The notes: generated from the letters alone by a model not told the origin. DNA of 64,000 nt from Pseudonocardia endophytica (GCF_004339565.1 NZ_SMFZ01000001.1:2294001-2358000); one strand, 5' to 3'. Shown: positions 26,259 through 35,009, counted from the first letter of the stretch. A program made the numbers and translations.

Positions 26259-26720
26259 ACGGCCCTCCCTCCGCAGCCGGCCACCACGGGTACGGATCGA
26301 CCGCGGCGCCGGCCTTCTCGGCCGCGAATCATCGCGCCGAGCCGACGCGGGAGGGCGCGACGGGGGCAACCGCCGCGCCCTCCCGCGCGAGCCCAGGACA
26401 GTGATCACGGTCGACTCCAACCGGAACGTGTGACCTGACGTCTGACATCAGGTTGTGAATGGGCTCACTGTAGGAGCGGCACCCATGAGGGTCAATACCC
26501 TACGTCGCTCCCGTGTATCGCAACTCTTCTGTAGAACTTTATCTGCCTCTGAGCTGCGACAACAGGAGAGAACTCCTGCATCGCGAGGAGCGACTCCCTT
26601 GACGACGATCCAGACCGTGGCCACGCTCACCCACTGTTGTCAGACTGCCACTCGGTCAGCGAAGAGACCCGGATGGCGCCCTTCACCACGCCCCGACTCG
26701 AACCATCGGAGGTCTCCCCC
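26259..26720. other. Divergent regulatory region, no gene
   Basis: This 462-bp gap between the GntR gene and the SDR gene is AT-richer than its surroundings from about 26430 to 26560. It holds the palindrome at 26433-26453 and a perfect 6-bp hairpin CAGGAG-AGAA-CTCCTG at 26563-26578. Small open frames here have no ribosome site and are not convincing. Confidence 0.6.
26433..26453. promoter_or_regulatory. Inverted repeat, likely GntR operator
   Basis: ACCTGA (26433-26438) and TCAGGT (26448-26453) are perfect inverted copies around a 9-nt spacer, within the divergent region of the carboxylase operon and the SDR gene. Size and position fit a dimeric GntR repressor. Confidence 0.55.
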
Positions 26721-27503
26721 ATGTCGTACCCAGCCCCGTTCGACCTCACCGGGCAGGTCGGACTCGTCACCGGCGCCGGCTCCGGACTCGGGATCGAGTT
26801 CGCCGAGGTCCTCGCCGATGCCGGCGCGGACGTCGCCTGCGCCGACGTCGACGCCGACGCCGCGGCGGACACCGCTGCCCGCGTGGAGAAGCTCGGACGC
26901 CGCTCGGTCGCGATCACCTGCGACGTCGCCGACGAGCAGCAGGTCCAGGGGATGGTCGCGCGCACGACCTCGACACTCGGCCGGCTCGACGTCCTCTTCG
27001 CGAACGCCGGAATCGCCGACGCCAACCCGGCACCGGTACACCAGTTCCAGACCCGGGACTGGCACCAGGTCATCGACGTCGACCTCCACGGCGTCTTCTA
27101 CAGCGCCAAGCACGCACTCGAGGTCATGGTCGCGCAGGGCAGCGGAAAGATCATCAACATCGCCTCGATGTGGGGCACCACCGGATCATCGAGCGTGTTC
27201 CCCATCCCCGCCTACAGCGCCGCCAAGGGTGCCGTGGTCAACCTGACGCGAGAGCTCGGACTCGAGTACGCCACTGCCGGCATCCAGGTCAACGCACTGT
27301 GCCCCGGCTTCTACCGGACCCGGCTGGCCGGCGGCGCCTACGACGATCCGGACTTCGTCTCCGCCGTCACCGGCTTCACCCCGATGGGCCGGGTCGCCGA
27401 GGCGAGCGAGATCCGAGGCCCCGCCCTGTTCCTCGCATCGTCAGCGTCCGACTACATGACGGGCCAGCTGCTGATCGTCGACGGCGGCTGCATGGCGAAG
27501 TAG
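26721..27503 (+). CDS. Short-chain dehydrogenase, candidate 1-phenylethanol dehydrogenase
   Basis: This 260-residue classical SDR has its ATG 26721 preceded by GGAGG. It has the cofactor motif G18-A-G-S-G22-L-G24, LFANAGIADAN, INIASMWGTTGS with the catalytic Ser region, and the active-site YSAAK. D44-type acidic residues after the second strand (ACADVDAD) suggest NAD over NADP. It is divergent from the carboxylase operon, so oxidation of a secondary alcohol to the ketone substrate of the carboxylase is the simplest role, as in ethylbenzene pathways. The substrate is inferred. Confidence 0.8.
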   Translation: MSYPAPFDLTGQVGLVTGAGSGLGIEFAEVLADAGADVACADVDADAAADTAARVEKLGRRSVAITCDVADEQQVQGMVARTTSTLGRLDVLFANAGIADANPAPVHQFQTRDWHQVIDVDLHGVFYSAKHALEVMVAQGSGKIINIASMWGTTGSSSVFPIPAYSAAKGAVVNLTRELGLEYATAGIQVNALCPGFYRTRLAGGAYDDPDFVSAVTGFTPMGRVAEASEIRGPALFLASSASDYMTGQLLIVDGGCMAK

Positions 27504-27544
27504 CTCGCGCCGACACCGCGATCGCGCGTGGGGCCCGCCTCGGT

Positions 27545-28102
27545 TCAGCCGCTCGAGTCGGACGGCTCGAGCGTGACGAGGACCTTGCGCAGCAGCGTGG
27601 TGAGCCGCCGCTGTTCGGTCGGTGTGAGGGCCTGTTCGAGGACCTTGGTGTCGTGGTCCATCAAGCCGGCGAGGAGGGCGTCGACCAACTCGACCCCTGC
27701 CTTCGTCAGCTCGACGTCGACCCGGCGCCGGTCGGAGGTATCGACGTGTCTGGTGATGAGACCGGCACGCTCGAGCTTGTCGAGCCGCTGTGAGACACCA
27801 CCTGCAGTGATCAGCGAGGACTGCGTCAGCTCCCCGGCCGACCGACGGTAGGGCGGCCCGGCACGGCGGAGCATTCCCAGCACGTCGATGGTCCCGCGGT
27901 CGCTCTCGAACTCGTTCAGCTGCGCCTTGCGAAGCTGCTCCAGGTGGCGACCGATCCGCCAGATCCGGCTGACGACGCCCATGGACGATACGTCGATGTC
28001 CGGTCGCTCGCGTCGCCAGTCGGCCTCGACCCGGTCGATGGAGTCACCCTCGCTGTGCCCCTTCGGCAGCGGGGCGGCGGCATCCTCCGCGGCGGCTGAC
28101 AC
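27545..28102 (-). CDS. MarR-family regulator, first of two paralogues
   Basis: This 185-residue protein has GTG 28102 as probable start, with AAAGGGG upstream. It has a winged helix-turn-helix (LITAGGVSQRLDKLERAGLI, HVDTSDRRRVDVELT) preceded by RPDIDVSSMGVVSRIWRIGR. It closely resembles the MarR protein at 37623-38246 (shared RIWRIGRHL, GGVSQRLDKLERAG). It lies downstream of styB in the same direction, but with its own 19-nt operator copy 56 nt upstream, which suggests autoregulation. It probably controls the styrene regulon. The ligand is unknown; an aryl-CoA or glutathione adduct is possible. Confidence 0.87.
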   Translation of the reverse strand: MSAAAEDAAAPLPKGHSEGDSIDRVEADWRRERPDIDVSSMGVVSRIWRIGRHLEQLRKAQLNEFESDRGTIDVLGMLRRAGPPYRRSAGELTQSSLITAGGVSQRLDKLERAGLITRHVDTSDRRRVDVELTKAGVELVDALLAGLMDHDTKVLEQALTPTEQRRLTTLLRKVLVTLEPSDSSG

Positions 28103-28158
28103 GACGGCGTGACCCCTTTCGCCCGGGCCCCCGGACGGGGCACCTCACAACGATAACG

Positions 28159-28177
28159 TAGCGCTGAACCTCTTAGC
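28159..28177 (-). promoter_or_regulatory. Shared operator, copy a (MarR gene)
   Basis: The minus strand reads GCTAAGAGGTTCAGCGCTA, ending 56 nt before the MarR start at 28102. It matches four other sites in the window in sequence and orientation. The dyad is GCTAA...TTAGC-like with an extra CTA on one side. Confidence 0.6.
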
Positions 28178-28282
28178 GTGTGGAGGATCTGCGGTGTGTC
28201 GGCGGTCTCGCTCCGAGACGGACGTTCCGGGCCGCTCCCGACCCCGGTCCGCCACACCCGTCGCCGATCCCCGAACAGGGTC

Positions 28283-28786
28283 TCAGCCGACGTGCTTGAT
28301 CTGTGGCTGGTGGTACCGGCTCCCGAAGAACATCAGGGGGGAGCCGTCGTTGCTTCCGCAGGTCAGCACGCGGGCCACGAAGACGGTGTGGTCGTGGACC
28401 TCGAAGCGCTGGATGACCTCGCACTCGAACCAGGCCAGGCAGTGTTCGAGGGTCGGCACCCGGTCGCGGACCGTGAACCGAGGAGGCACGTCGGCGGGCT
28501 TCCCGGCGAAGTTGTTCGACACGTGCTCCTGGTCGTGGGCCAGCACGCTCGCCCCGAAGTGCCCGGCGCCGGTGATGAACCGATGCGCCCGCCCTGCCAT
28601 CAGAGAGACCATCACGGTCGGCGGCTTGACGCTGACGGAGGTGAAGCTGTTCACGGTCGCGCCGTGAACGGTGTAGCCGAAGTCCGTGCAGTCGACGTCG
28701 GGATCGACGCAACTGATCACGGCGACCCCGGTCGCGAACAGGCCGACGTTGCGGCGGAACTGCTTCTGAGCGTCCATGGTCAGCAT
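28283..28786 (-). CDS. styB: Styrene monooxygenase flavin reductase component
   Basis: This 167-residue protein starts at ATG 28786, with a GAGG 10 nt upstream. A longer open frame to 29047 is read-through of the styA region. It has the HpaC/StyB flavin-reductase fold: RNVGLFATGVAVISC, NSFTSVSVKPPTVMVSL, FGASVLAHDQEHVSNNFAGK and VHDHTVFVARV. It reduces FAD with NADH and passes FADH2 to StyA in the cytoplasm. It lies 56 bp downstream of styA1 and is the only styB in the window, although there are three styA genes. Confidence 0.92.
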   Translation of the reverse strand: MLTMDAQKQFRRNVGLFATGVAVISCVDPDVDCTDFGYTVHGATVNSFTSVSVKPPTVMVSLMAGRAHRFITGAGHFGASVLAHDQEHVSNNFAGKPADVPPRFTVRDRVPTLEHCLAWFECEVIQRFEVHDHTVFVARVLTCGSNDGSPLMFFGSRYHQPQIKHVG

Positions 28787-28842
28787 CTGCGTTCTACCTC
28801 GGTGCTCGTGGTGGTCGGGAGGTGTCGACGTGGGGTGCGCGC

Positions 28843-30093
28843 TCAGACGGAGGCGGCGACCCGAGCACCACGACTCAGCCAGGCGGCCGTGCGCTCCGGG
28901 GTGGCGAAACGGTCCCACTGCTGTTCGGGGTAGTTGAAGCCGTCGGTGAACTCGTCGGCGAGCTGAGGGCTCTCGGCGATCGTGCGGAGCGCCTCCCGGA
29001 ACTCGGCAGGCATCGTCCGCAGGCCTTCGAGCATGAAGTTGGTCCACCGTGTCGCGGCCAGGACACGGTCGTCGCGCTTGCGCTCGACCTGTTCGACGAA
29101 GCGTGCATCGAAGATGTCCTGGGCGACGATCTCCTCACCGAGCACCCACGCTGCGTGGGACGCCACGTTGCCCCCCTGGCCGAGCACGGGGTCGACCGTC
29201 GCCTTCACGTCCCCCAGCGACACGGCCAGCGTGCCGTCGTCGAGCACGATGTGCGAACGGCGAACCGACGGAGTCACGCCGCCCTGCACGAGGTCGCGAG
29301 AGCCGTGGGGGAGGTCGAACGCGGAGGGGTCGACCCGCTCGGCGGTCAACGGGTAGTGGGTGCGGAGCGCGTCGAGGATCCGGGCCCGGAACGCCGCCGG
29401 GTCGTCGTCGTACGTGGTCCGGGACAGCACCTCGAGGTCTCCGCCGATGTGGTTCTCGAACACCAGGGCCGTCGCCATGCCGCCGAAGGTGAGGAACGGG
29501 ATCTCGATCATCTCGCCCGCACCGGGCGACGCCGACCAGACCACCGACCGTGGATCGAGCTGCTCGACGCCCTGGAAGACACCGACGCAGAGTGCCCGCT
29601 GCGGACGGTCGAACGGCGAGTCGGTGGGCAGCCGTCCGAACATCTGCCCGAACGGGCCCTTGCCGGTCCCCACCGCGAGCAGGTCGAAGCGGGCCCCCAG
29701 AGCCGGGACGTCGTCGTGGACGATCTGGCCGTACTCGATCCGGCCCCCACGCTCGACGAAGTCCTCCATCAGACGGGGGTGGTAGATCCGGTAGTCGACG
29801 GCCCGGCTCGGCGAGTGGTAGTCGCCCCGGAAGCGCAGCGGCTCCGGCCCGCCCACGAAGTACTCGTGGCCGACGTAGCCGTGGTCGTCGACCCCCCAGT
29901 GGTCGATGCCGAGCTGCTGCTCGCGCCGGATGGTGACGGCGTGGTGGGCCACCGTGTTCGGCAGCTGCCCGTTCCGGATGGCGTCCGGGTCGCGGTCGCT
30001 GAGGATCGTCACGTCGACCCCGTGCTGCAACAGGTACAGGCCGAGGTGCAGTCCCGCGGTGCCTGCGCCGATGATGCCGATTCGCTTGTCCAC
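28843..30093 (-). CDS. styA: Styrene monooxygenase oxygenase component (paralogue 1)
   Basis: This 416-residue FAD-dependent group E monooxygenase uses FADH2 from StyB to epoxidise styrene-like alkenes. GTG 30093 is chosen because it aligns with the start of the two other StyA proteins and follows GGAG by 8 nt. It has the FAD motif GIIGAGTAG (6-14), TGKGPFG and GDVKATVDPVLGQGGNVASH. Residues N46, V48, H50, Y73, H76 and S96 equal the set I recall as distinguishing styrene from indole monooxygenases. It is the most divergent of the three copies, by eye about 60% identical to the others. It forms an operon with styB and carries its own operator upstream. Confidence 0.93.
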   Translation of the reverse strand: MDKRIGIIGAGTAGLHLGLYLLQHGVDVTILSDRDPDAIRNGQLPNTVAHHAVTIRREQQLGIDHWGVDDHGYVGHEYFVGGPEPLRFRGDYHSPSRAVDYRIYHPRLMEDFVERGGRIEYGQIVHDDVPALGARFDLLAVGTGKGPFGQMFGRLPTDSPFDRPQRALCVGVFQGVEQLDPRSVVWSASPGAGEMIEIPFLTFGGMATALVFENHIGGDLEVLSRTTYDDDPAAFRARILDALRTHYPLTAERVDPSAFDLPHGSRDLVQGGVTPSVRRSHIVLDDGTLAVSLGDVKATVDPVLGQGGNVASHAAWVLGEEIVAQDIFDARFVEQVERKRDDRVLAATRWTNFMLEGLRTMPAEFREALRTIAESPQLADEFTDGFNYPEQQWDRFATPERTAAWLSRGARVAASV

Positions 30094-30209
30094 GGTCAGA
30101 GCTCCCGGGTACTCGGGCGACGTCGTCCTGACGCCGTAGTCGTCGATGACCACTCGTGCGTACGAGAGGGTCTGCTTCTCGTGTGAAGTGCCTTACAGCA
30201 AGATTAGCA

Positions 30210-30228
30210 CAGGGCTAAAATATTTAGC
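30210..30228 (-). promoter_or_regulatory. Shared operator, copy b (styA1-styB)
   Basis: The minus strand reads GCTAAATATTTTAGCCCTG, ending 116 nt before the styA1 GTG and overlapping the last codon of gshB. GCTAAAATATTTAGC (30214-30228) is itself a perfect palindrome, and TTAGC at 30204-30208 adds another half-site. The surrounding 130 bp is clearly AT-richer than the flanks and should hold the styAB promoter. Confidence 0.65.
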
Positions 30229-31252
30229 GATAGGCATGCCCGTAGGCGGACACGTCGGCGGGGACCCTGCTCTCGACCCAGGCGATGACGGCGTCGCCGA
30301 GGCGGGTGCCGGCGAAGGCGTCGATCTCACGGACACCGGTCGGGCTGGTCACGTTGATCTCGGTGAGGTGGTCACCGATCACGTCGATCCCGACGAACGC
30401 GAGGCCGTTCTCGGCGAGCGCCGGTGCGAGCCGGCTGCAGATCTCCTTGTCGCGGGGCGTCACCGTGTCCACGGCCACCGTCGCACCGGCGGCCATGTTG
30501 CAGCGGAACTCCCGTCCGGATGCGACGCGGCGAACAGCGCCGATCGGCTCGCCGTCCAGCACGATGACGCGGCGGTCCCCCTCGCCGGAACGGTCGAGAA
30601 ACCGCTGGACGACGACGTGGTCGCGGCCGCGGCCCGTGGACGCCTCGATGATCGAGGCGAGATTGGGATCGTCGGCACGCAGCAACATGATCCCGCGCCC
30701 GGCCATGCCGTCGGTCGGCTTGATCACCGCCGTGCCCCACCGCTCCGTGGCCCGAACGATCGCGGCCTTGTCGGCGGTGACGAGCGTGTCCGGGCCCAGG
30801 TCGGGCCAGCGCAGCGCGAAGAGCTTCTCGTTGGCGTGGCGCAGGCCCGCCGGGTTGTTGACCACGAGACACCGGCTCGTGTCGACGAAGTCGAGCAGGT
30901 AGGTGCCTCGCAGGTAGCGACCATCGAACGGAGGGTCGGTCCGGACGAACACGGCGTCGGTGTCGTCGAGAACGATCCGCTCCGGGGTCCCCGCCGCGAA
31001 CCAGTCCGGACGAGCCGTCCAGTGACCGTCGTGCAGCTCGGCCGGCTCGACGTCGATCGGTGTGCACAGGGCGCGCGCACGGCCGTCCTCGACCTCGAGG
31101 TCGGTCATCGTCGTCGTGAGAACGCGGTGGCCGCGGGCCTGCGCGGACTCCATCAGCGCGACGCTCGTGTCGTGTGCCGCGTCGAGCCCGCCGAGCGGGT
31201 CGATCACGAAGAGCAGATCGAGTGAACGATGGGTGCGGTCAGGGTCGGACAT
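30224..31252 (-). CDS. gshB: Glutathione synthetase
   Basis: This 342-residue ATP-grasp enzyme of the prokaryotic GshB type joins gamma-glutamylcysteine and glycine. It contains FVIDPLGGLDAAHDTSVALM at the N-terminus, FVRTDPPFDGRYLRGTYLLD, VIKPTDGMAGRGIMLLRAD and LTEINVTSPTGVREID near the C-terminus. Most actinobacteria make mycothiol and lack glutathione, so a dedicated gshB at the end of the G-H-I-J-aldehyde dehydrogenase operon is strong evidence that the pathway consumes glutathione. It lies 56 bp downstream of the aldehyde dehydrogenase gene. Confidence 0.92.
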   Translation of the reverse strand: MSDPDRTHRSLDLLFVIDPLGGLDAAHDTSVALMESAQARGHRVLTTTMTDLEVEDGRARALCTPIDVEPAELHDGHWTARPDWFAAGTPERIVLDDTDAVFVRTDPPFDGRYLRGTYLLDFVDTSRCLVVNNPAGLRHANEKLFALRWPDLGPDTLVTADKAAIVRATERWGTAVIKPTDGMAGRGIMLLRADDPNLASIIEASTGRGRDHVVVQRFLDRSGEGDRRVIVLDGEPIGAVRRVASGREFRCNMAAGATVAVDTVTPRDKEICSRLAPALAENGLAFVGIDVIGDHLTEINVTSPTGVREIDAFAGTRLGDAVIAWVESRVPADVSAYGHAYR

Positions 31253-31308
31253 CGACGTCCTCCTCGCATCGGTGACGCTCGGTTGCTGCGGCCGCAGGCC
31301 ATCTCAGC

Positions 31309-32730
31309 TCATCGCCTGATGCTCAGGACCTTGATGTTGGTGTACGCGTGCAGGCCGTGGATCGACCCCTCCACGCCGATTCCGGACTGCTTCGCACCGC
31401 CGAACGGCACCGTGGCCGTGACGACCGGGTGCTGGTTCACCCACACCGAGCCTGCGTCGAGCCGCTCCGCGACGGCGGCCGCGCGGTCCAGGTCCGGCGA
31501 CCAGACCGAGGCACCCAGGCCGTAGTCGGTGTTGTTCGCGCGGGCGACGGCGTCGTCGAGGTCGCGGTAGGTCAGGATCGGCACGACCGGCCCGAAGGGC
31601 TCCTCGTCGACCAGGCGGGTCCCCTCGGCGACCCCGCGGATCAGCGTGGTCGGGAACCAGTAGCCGGGTCCGTCCGGCACCTCGCCGCGGAAGAACGCGT
31701 CCCCGCCCTGTGCGATCGCGTCGTCGGTGAGCTCCCGCACGCGGTCGAGCTGCGGCTTGTTCTGAACCGGGCCGGCGTTGACGCCCTCCTGGAGCCCGGG
31801 GCCGACCACGACCGTCGCCGCCTCGGCGGCGAGCGCGTCGCAGATCGCGTCGAACTTCGACTCCGGGACGTAGAGGCGCTTCAGTGCGGCGCAGACCTGG
31901 CCGGAGTTGGAGAACGCCGCCCAGAACAGGTCCTTGCCGACGACGGCCGGGTCGGCGTCGTCGAGCACGATGCCCGCGTCGTTGCCGCCGAGCTCGAGGG
32001 TGACGCGCTTGAGTGTGCCCGCCGAGGACGCCATGACGTGCTTGCCGGTGGGGACCGAGCCGGTGAAGGAGATCTTGTGGACACCCGGGTGGCCGGTCAG
32101 GGCCGGGCCGAGCTCGTCGGTACCGGAGACGACCTGAACGACGCCGGGCGGAAGCACCTCCTGGAGGAGCTCACCGAGCCGCAGCGTCGCGACCGGCGTG
32201 TACGGCGACGGCTTGATGATCACGACGTTGCCGGCGACCAGCGCCGGAACGATCTTGAACATCGCGGCGAGGATCGGGTAGTTCCAGACGGTGATGCCAC
32301 CCACGACGCCGATCGGCACCCGTCGTACTTCGACGCGCCCCGTCTCGTCGTCCTTGATGATCTCGGGCTCGAGCGTGGACTGGCCGAAGAAGTCGACCTG
32401 ACGCAGGCTCGCGCCGATCTCGCCGCGCGCGTTGCCCAGCGGCTTGCCCTGCTCCAGCGTGACGAGGTTCGCGAGCTCGTCGATGTTGGCCCTGATGACC
32501 TCCGCGATGTCGCGGACCGCGTCCTGCCGCCGCTGCAGCGGCGTGTCCCGCCAGGACGGGAACGCGGCGTTCGCCGCAGCGACGGCCTCGTCGAGCTGCG
32601 CCGCCGAGGCGGCCGGAACCTCGATGAACGACTCCCCGGTCGAGGGGTCGATCACCGGGAGCGTTCCCGCGCCGTCGACACCGCGGCCGTTGATGGTCAG
32701 CCGGGGACGGGTGATGGTCGGAGTCGCCAT
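31309..32730 (-). CDS. NAD(P)-dependent aldehyde dehydrogenase
   Basis: This is a 473-residue class-3-like aldehyde dehydrogenase. It has VTLELGGNDAGIVL with the general-base Glu, FSNSGQVCAALKRLY with the nucleophilic Cys, and VWNYPILAAM and FTGSVPTGKHV from the cofactor-binding domain. In styrene and isoprene clusters an enzyme of this kind oxidises either phenylacetaldehyde (StyD role) or the glutathionyl-aldehyde formed after alcohol oxidation. It sits between styJ and gshB in the same operon, which favours the second role, but sequence does not decide. Confidence 0.88.
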   Translation of the reverse strand: MATPTITRPRLTINGRGVDGAGTLPVIDPSTGESFIEVPAASAAQLDEAVAAANAAFPSWRDTPLQRRQDAVRDIAEVIRANIDELANLVTLEQGKPLGNARGEIGASLRQVDFFGQSTLEPEIIKDDETGRVEVRRVPIGVVGGITVWNYPILAAMFKIVPALVAGNVVIIKPSPYTPVATLRLGELLQEVLPPGVVQVVSGTDELGPALTGHPGVHKISFTGSVPTGKHVMASSAGTLKRVTLELGGNDAGIVLDDADPAVVGKDLFWAAFSNSGQVCAALKRLYVPESKFDAICDALAAEAATVVVGPGLQEGVNAGPVQNKPQLDRVRELTDDAIAQGGDAFFRGEVPDGPGYWFPTTLIRGVAEGTRLVDEEPFGPVVPILTYRDLDDAVARANNTDYGLGASVWSPDLDRAAAVAERLDAGSVWVNQHPVVTATVPFGGAKQSGIGVEGSIHGLHAYTNIKVLSIRR

Positions 32731-32792
32731 GGCGATGTGCTGCCTAACTGTCGCGAGGGGTGTGCGGGGACCGCGGGCCGGACGGGTCGTTC

Positions 32793-33497
32793 TCAGCCGA
32801 CCGGGCGAGCGTCGGCGCCGAAGAGAAGCCGGTACTGCTCCGGGGTGTAGCGGAAGTTCTTCGCGTCCTCGGAACGTTGGTCAGGCACCGTGACCTGGGC
32901 GGAAGGCCGCTCCGAGATGCGGTCGGACCAGTCGCGGACCGCCGGGTAGTCGTCCAGGGAGATGCCGTGGCCCTTGCCCAGACGGGTCCACGGGAAGGAG
33001 GCGATGTCGGCGATCGAGAACTCGTCCACGATGTGGTCCCGGTCGCGGAGCCGCTCCTCGAGGATCTGGTAGACGCGCGCGGCCTCGGTTCCGAACCGCT
33101 GCCGGGCGTACGGGTCGTCGTGCCCGTTCTGAGGTGCGTAGGTGGTGAAGTGGGTGGCCTGACCCAGCCCCGGCCCCTGGTTGGCGACCTGCCAGACCGT
33201 CCAGCAGATCGCCTCCCAGCGGGCACCGGGGTCGGCCGGCAGCAACCGGCCGGTCTTGTCGGCCAGGTACTGCAGGATGGCCGCGGACTCGAACAGTGCC
33301 AACGGCCGGCCACCGGGGCCGTCGTGATCGACGATCGCGGGGATCTTCCCGTTCGGGTTCACCTGCAGGTAGTCCGGGTCGAACTGGTCTCCCCGGGTGA
33401 TGTCGGTCCACCGGATCTCGTAGGCGAGCTCGAGCTCCTCGAGCGCCATGAGAATCTTCCGGGCGTTCGGGCTGACGAAGTAGAACAGGTCGATCAC
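32793..33497 (-). CDS. styJ: Nu-class glutathione transferase, IsoJ/StyJ-like
   Basis: This 234-residue protein has a thioredoxin-fold N-terminus with VSPNARKILMALEELELAY. N11 matches the thiol-interacting Asn of YfcG/YghU-type Nu-class transferases. This is followed by ITRGDQFDPDYLQVNPNGK and FESAAILQYLADKTG (the glutathione backbone motif). Nu-class enzymes act as disulfide-bond reductases or remove glutathione from adducts. By order (G-H-I-J) it matches IsoJ of isoprene degraders, proposed to release glutathione from the CoA-activated adduct. It lies 28 bp downstream of styI. Confidence 0.85.
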   Translation of the reverse strand: MIDLFYFVSPNARKILMALEELELAYEIRWTDITRGDQFDPDYLQVNPNGKIPAIVDHDGPGGRPLALFESAAILQYLADKTGRLLPADPGARWEAICWTVWQVANQGPGLGQATHFTTYAPQNGHDDPYARQRFGTEAARVYQILEERLRDRDHIVDEFSIADIASFPWTRLGKGHGISLDDYPAVRDWSDRISERPSAQVTVPDQRSEDAKNFRYTPEQYRLLFGADARPVG

Positions 33498-33525
33498 TGC
33501 GATGTCTCCGGTGGCCGTTGGTCGG

Positions 33526-34242
33526 TCAGACGCCGAAGCGGTTCTGCATCCGCTCGGAGTAGGCGACGAGGTTGGACTTCGAGCGGGCGTGGTCGCGCCC
33601 CTCCCAGTCCCACGGGACGTCCGCGATGTGGCGGAACGTCGAGTAGACGGTCGCGTCGTAGGACGTGGGCTCGGAGCCGAGGAGGAACGGCTTGTCGCCC
33701 AGGAACGACGACAGCGCGTCGAGGTCCGTCTTGAGGTTCACGAGGACGTCGTCGTGGGTGCGCAGGCCCATCCCGTGGCCACCGGCAGCGCCCCAGATCT
33801 TCTGCCGGTACGCGAGCATCGCCTCGAGGAACTCCGGCGCCGGCTCCTCACCGGGCGGGACGAAGGACGGCAGGTAGACCGCGAACACCTCGTCGTTGCG
33901 CCAGCGCGGGTAGATGACGCCGGACCAGTAGAGGTTCTCCTCGATCAGGCGCTGGAAGGCCACCCCGACCGCCTTGTCGGTCTCGCCGAGGTGGCTGTCG
34001 AGCTTGTCGCCGTACTTGTCCTTGAGGTGGTCGACGATGGTCGTCGAGTCGTTGACCTGCCTGCCCTCGTCGATGATGTAGGGCAGCTTGGCGGTCGGCG
34101 ACGTGCTGGCCAGCGTGTCCAGCGGCTGGATCCTGTACTCGAACGGGACGCCGGCCATCGTCGCGTAGTTGACGACCTTGGTGACGAACGGGCTGATGTC
34201 GGGCAGACCCCATGAGGGGACGAACCCGTAGATCTCGATCAC
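33526..34242 (-). CDS. styI: Epoxide-conjugating glutathione transferase, IsoI/StyI-like
   Basis: This 238-residue protein begins with IYGFVPSWGLPDISPFVTKV, the unusual N-terminus that I recall from IsoI, the glutathione transferase that opens isoprene epoxide. It also has AKLPYIIDEGRQVNDSTTIV (glutathione backbone site) and LLGSEPTSYDATVYSTF in the helical domain. Here it should add glutathione to styrene oxide, giving a 2-glutathionyl-phenylethanol isomer in the cytoplasm. It lies between the dehydrogenase styH and the second transferase styJ. Confidence 0.87.
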   Translation of the reverse strand: MIEIYGFVPSWGLPDISPFVTKVVNYATMAGVPFEYRIQPLDTLASTSPTAKLPYIIDEGRQVNDSTTIVDHLKDKYGDKLDSHLGETDKAVGVAFQRLIEENLYWSGVIYPRWRNDEVFAVYLPSFVPPGEEPAPEFLEAMLAYRQKIWGAAGGHGMGLRTHDDVLVNLKTDLDALSSFLGDKPFLLGSEPTSYDATVYSTFRHIADVPWDWEGRDHARSKSNLVAYSERMQNRFGV

Positions 34243-34308
34243 GACAAGACTCCTTCGGCTCGTGCTGTGTGTGGTGATGGGGAGCGGTCGAGCGGACGCC
34301 GGGTCCGA

Positions 34309-35007
34309 CTACCAGGGCAGGATCTCGCCGTTGGCGTGCTGGAACTGGCCTGCCGTCTCGAGGGTCAGCCCGTCGAGGACGGTGACGAGCTGTTCGGCGG
34401 ACTGCTCGGGCCGGGCGAACACCGACGCGTATCGCGTCAGCTCCTCCTGGTCGACGACGTCGAGCAGGTGGGTCCGGACCATTCCCGGGTGCAGCGCCTG
34501 GACCGCGACACCGACCTTCTTGAGGTCGTGGTGCAGGTTGAGAGCCACCATGTTCGCGGCGGCCTTCGAGATGCGGTACGCGTAGTCGCCGCCGCTGGTG
34601 TTGTCCACCATCGACCCGACACGGCTGGTGAGGATCCCGACCTTCGAGCCCTCACCGAGGAATCCGCGCAGAGCGCGGACCACGCGAAGCGGTCCGAGCG
34701 TGTTGATCTCGAACTGCTTGCGGGCGTCGTCGTAGTCGACCGTCTCGATCGTGTCCAGGTGCATGATCCCGGCGACGTTGACCAGCCACTCGAGCTGGAC
34801 GTTCTGCTGCTCCAGCCGCTTGGCCAGACCGGACACCGCCTCGTCGGAGGTCACGTCCACGCCGGGCTCGACCTTGATTCCGGCGCCGGCGAGGTCCGCT
34901 CCGTCGCCGAAGCAGGCCGCGAGCACGTCGTCGCCGCGCTCGTGCAGGTGGCGCGACATCGAGTTCGCGATGCCCCGGTCGGCACCGATGATCAGCTTGG
35001 TTCCCAT
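34309..35007 (-). CDS. styH: SDR dehydrogenase of glutathione adduct, IsoH/StyH-like
   Basis: This is a 232-residue short-chain dehydrogenase. ATG 35007 is preferred to ATG 35013 because AGGAG then has normal spacing. It has an unusual cofactor motif, IIGADRGIANSMSRHL, followed by LVNVAGIMHLDTIE, GILTSRVGSMVDN with catalytic Ser, and YAYRISKAAANM with the Tyr-Lys pair. By family and gene order it matches IsoH, which oxidises the hydroxyl group of the glutathione adduct to aldehyde and acid. The upstream CoA-transferase stop lies 2 nt before this start, so translation is coupled. Confidence 0.84.
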   Translation of the reverse strand: MGTKLIIGADRGIANSMSRHLHERGDDVLAACFGDGADLAGAGIKVEPGVDVTSDEAVSGLAKRLEQQNVQLEWLVNVAGIMHLDTIETVDYDDARKQFEINTLGPLRVVRALRGFLGEGSKVGILTSRVGSMVDNTSGGDYAYRISKAAANMVALNLHHDLKKVGVAVQALHPGMVRTHLLDVVDQEELTRYASVFARPEQSAEQLVTVLDGLTLETAGQFQHANGEILPW

Positions 35008-35009
35008 GG

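Noticed and set aside
28787..29047. N-terminal extension of StyB
   Set aside because: It lies over the 3' part of styA1 in another frame; StyB family length and the ribosome site support ATG 28786.
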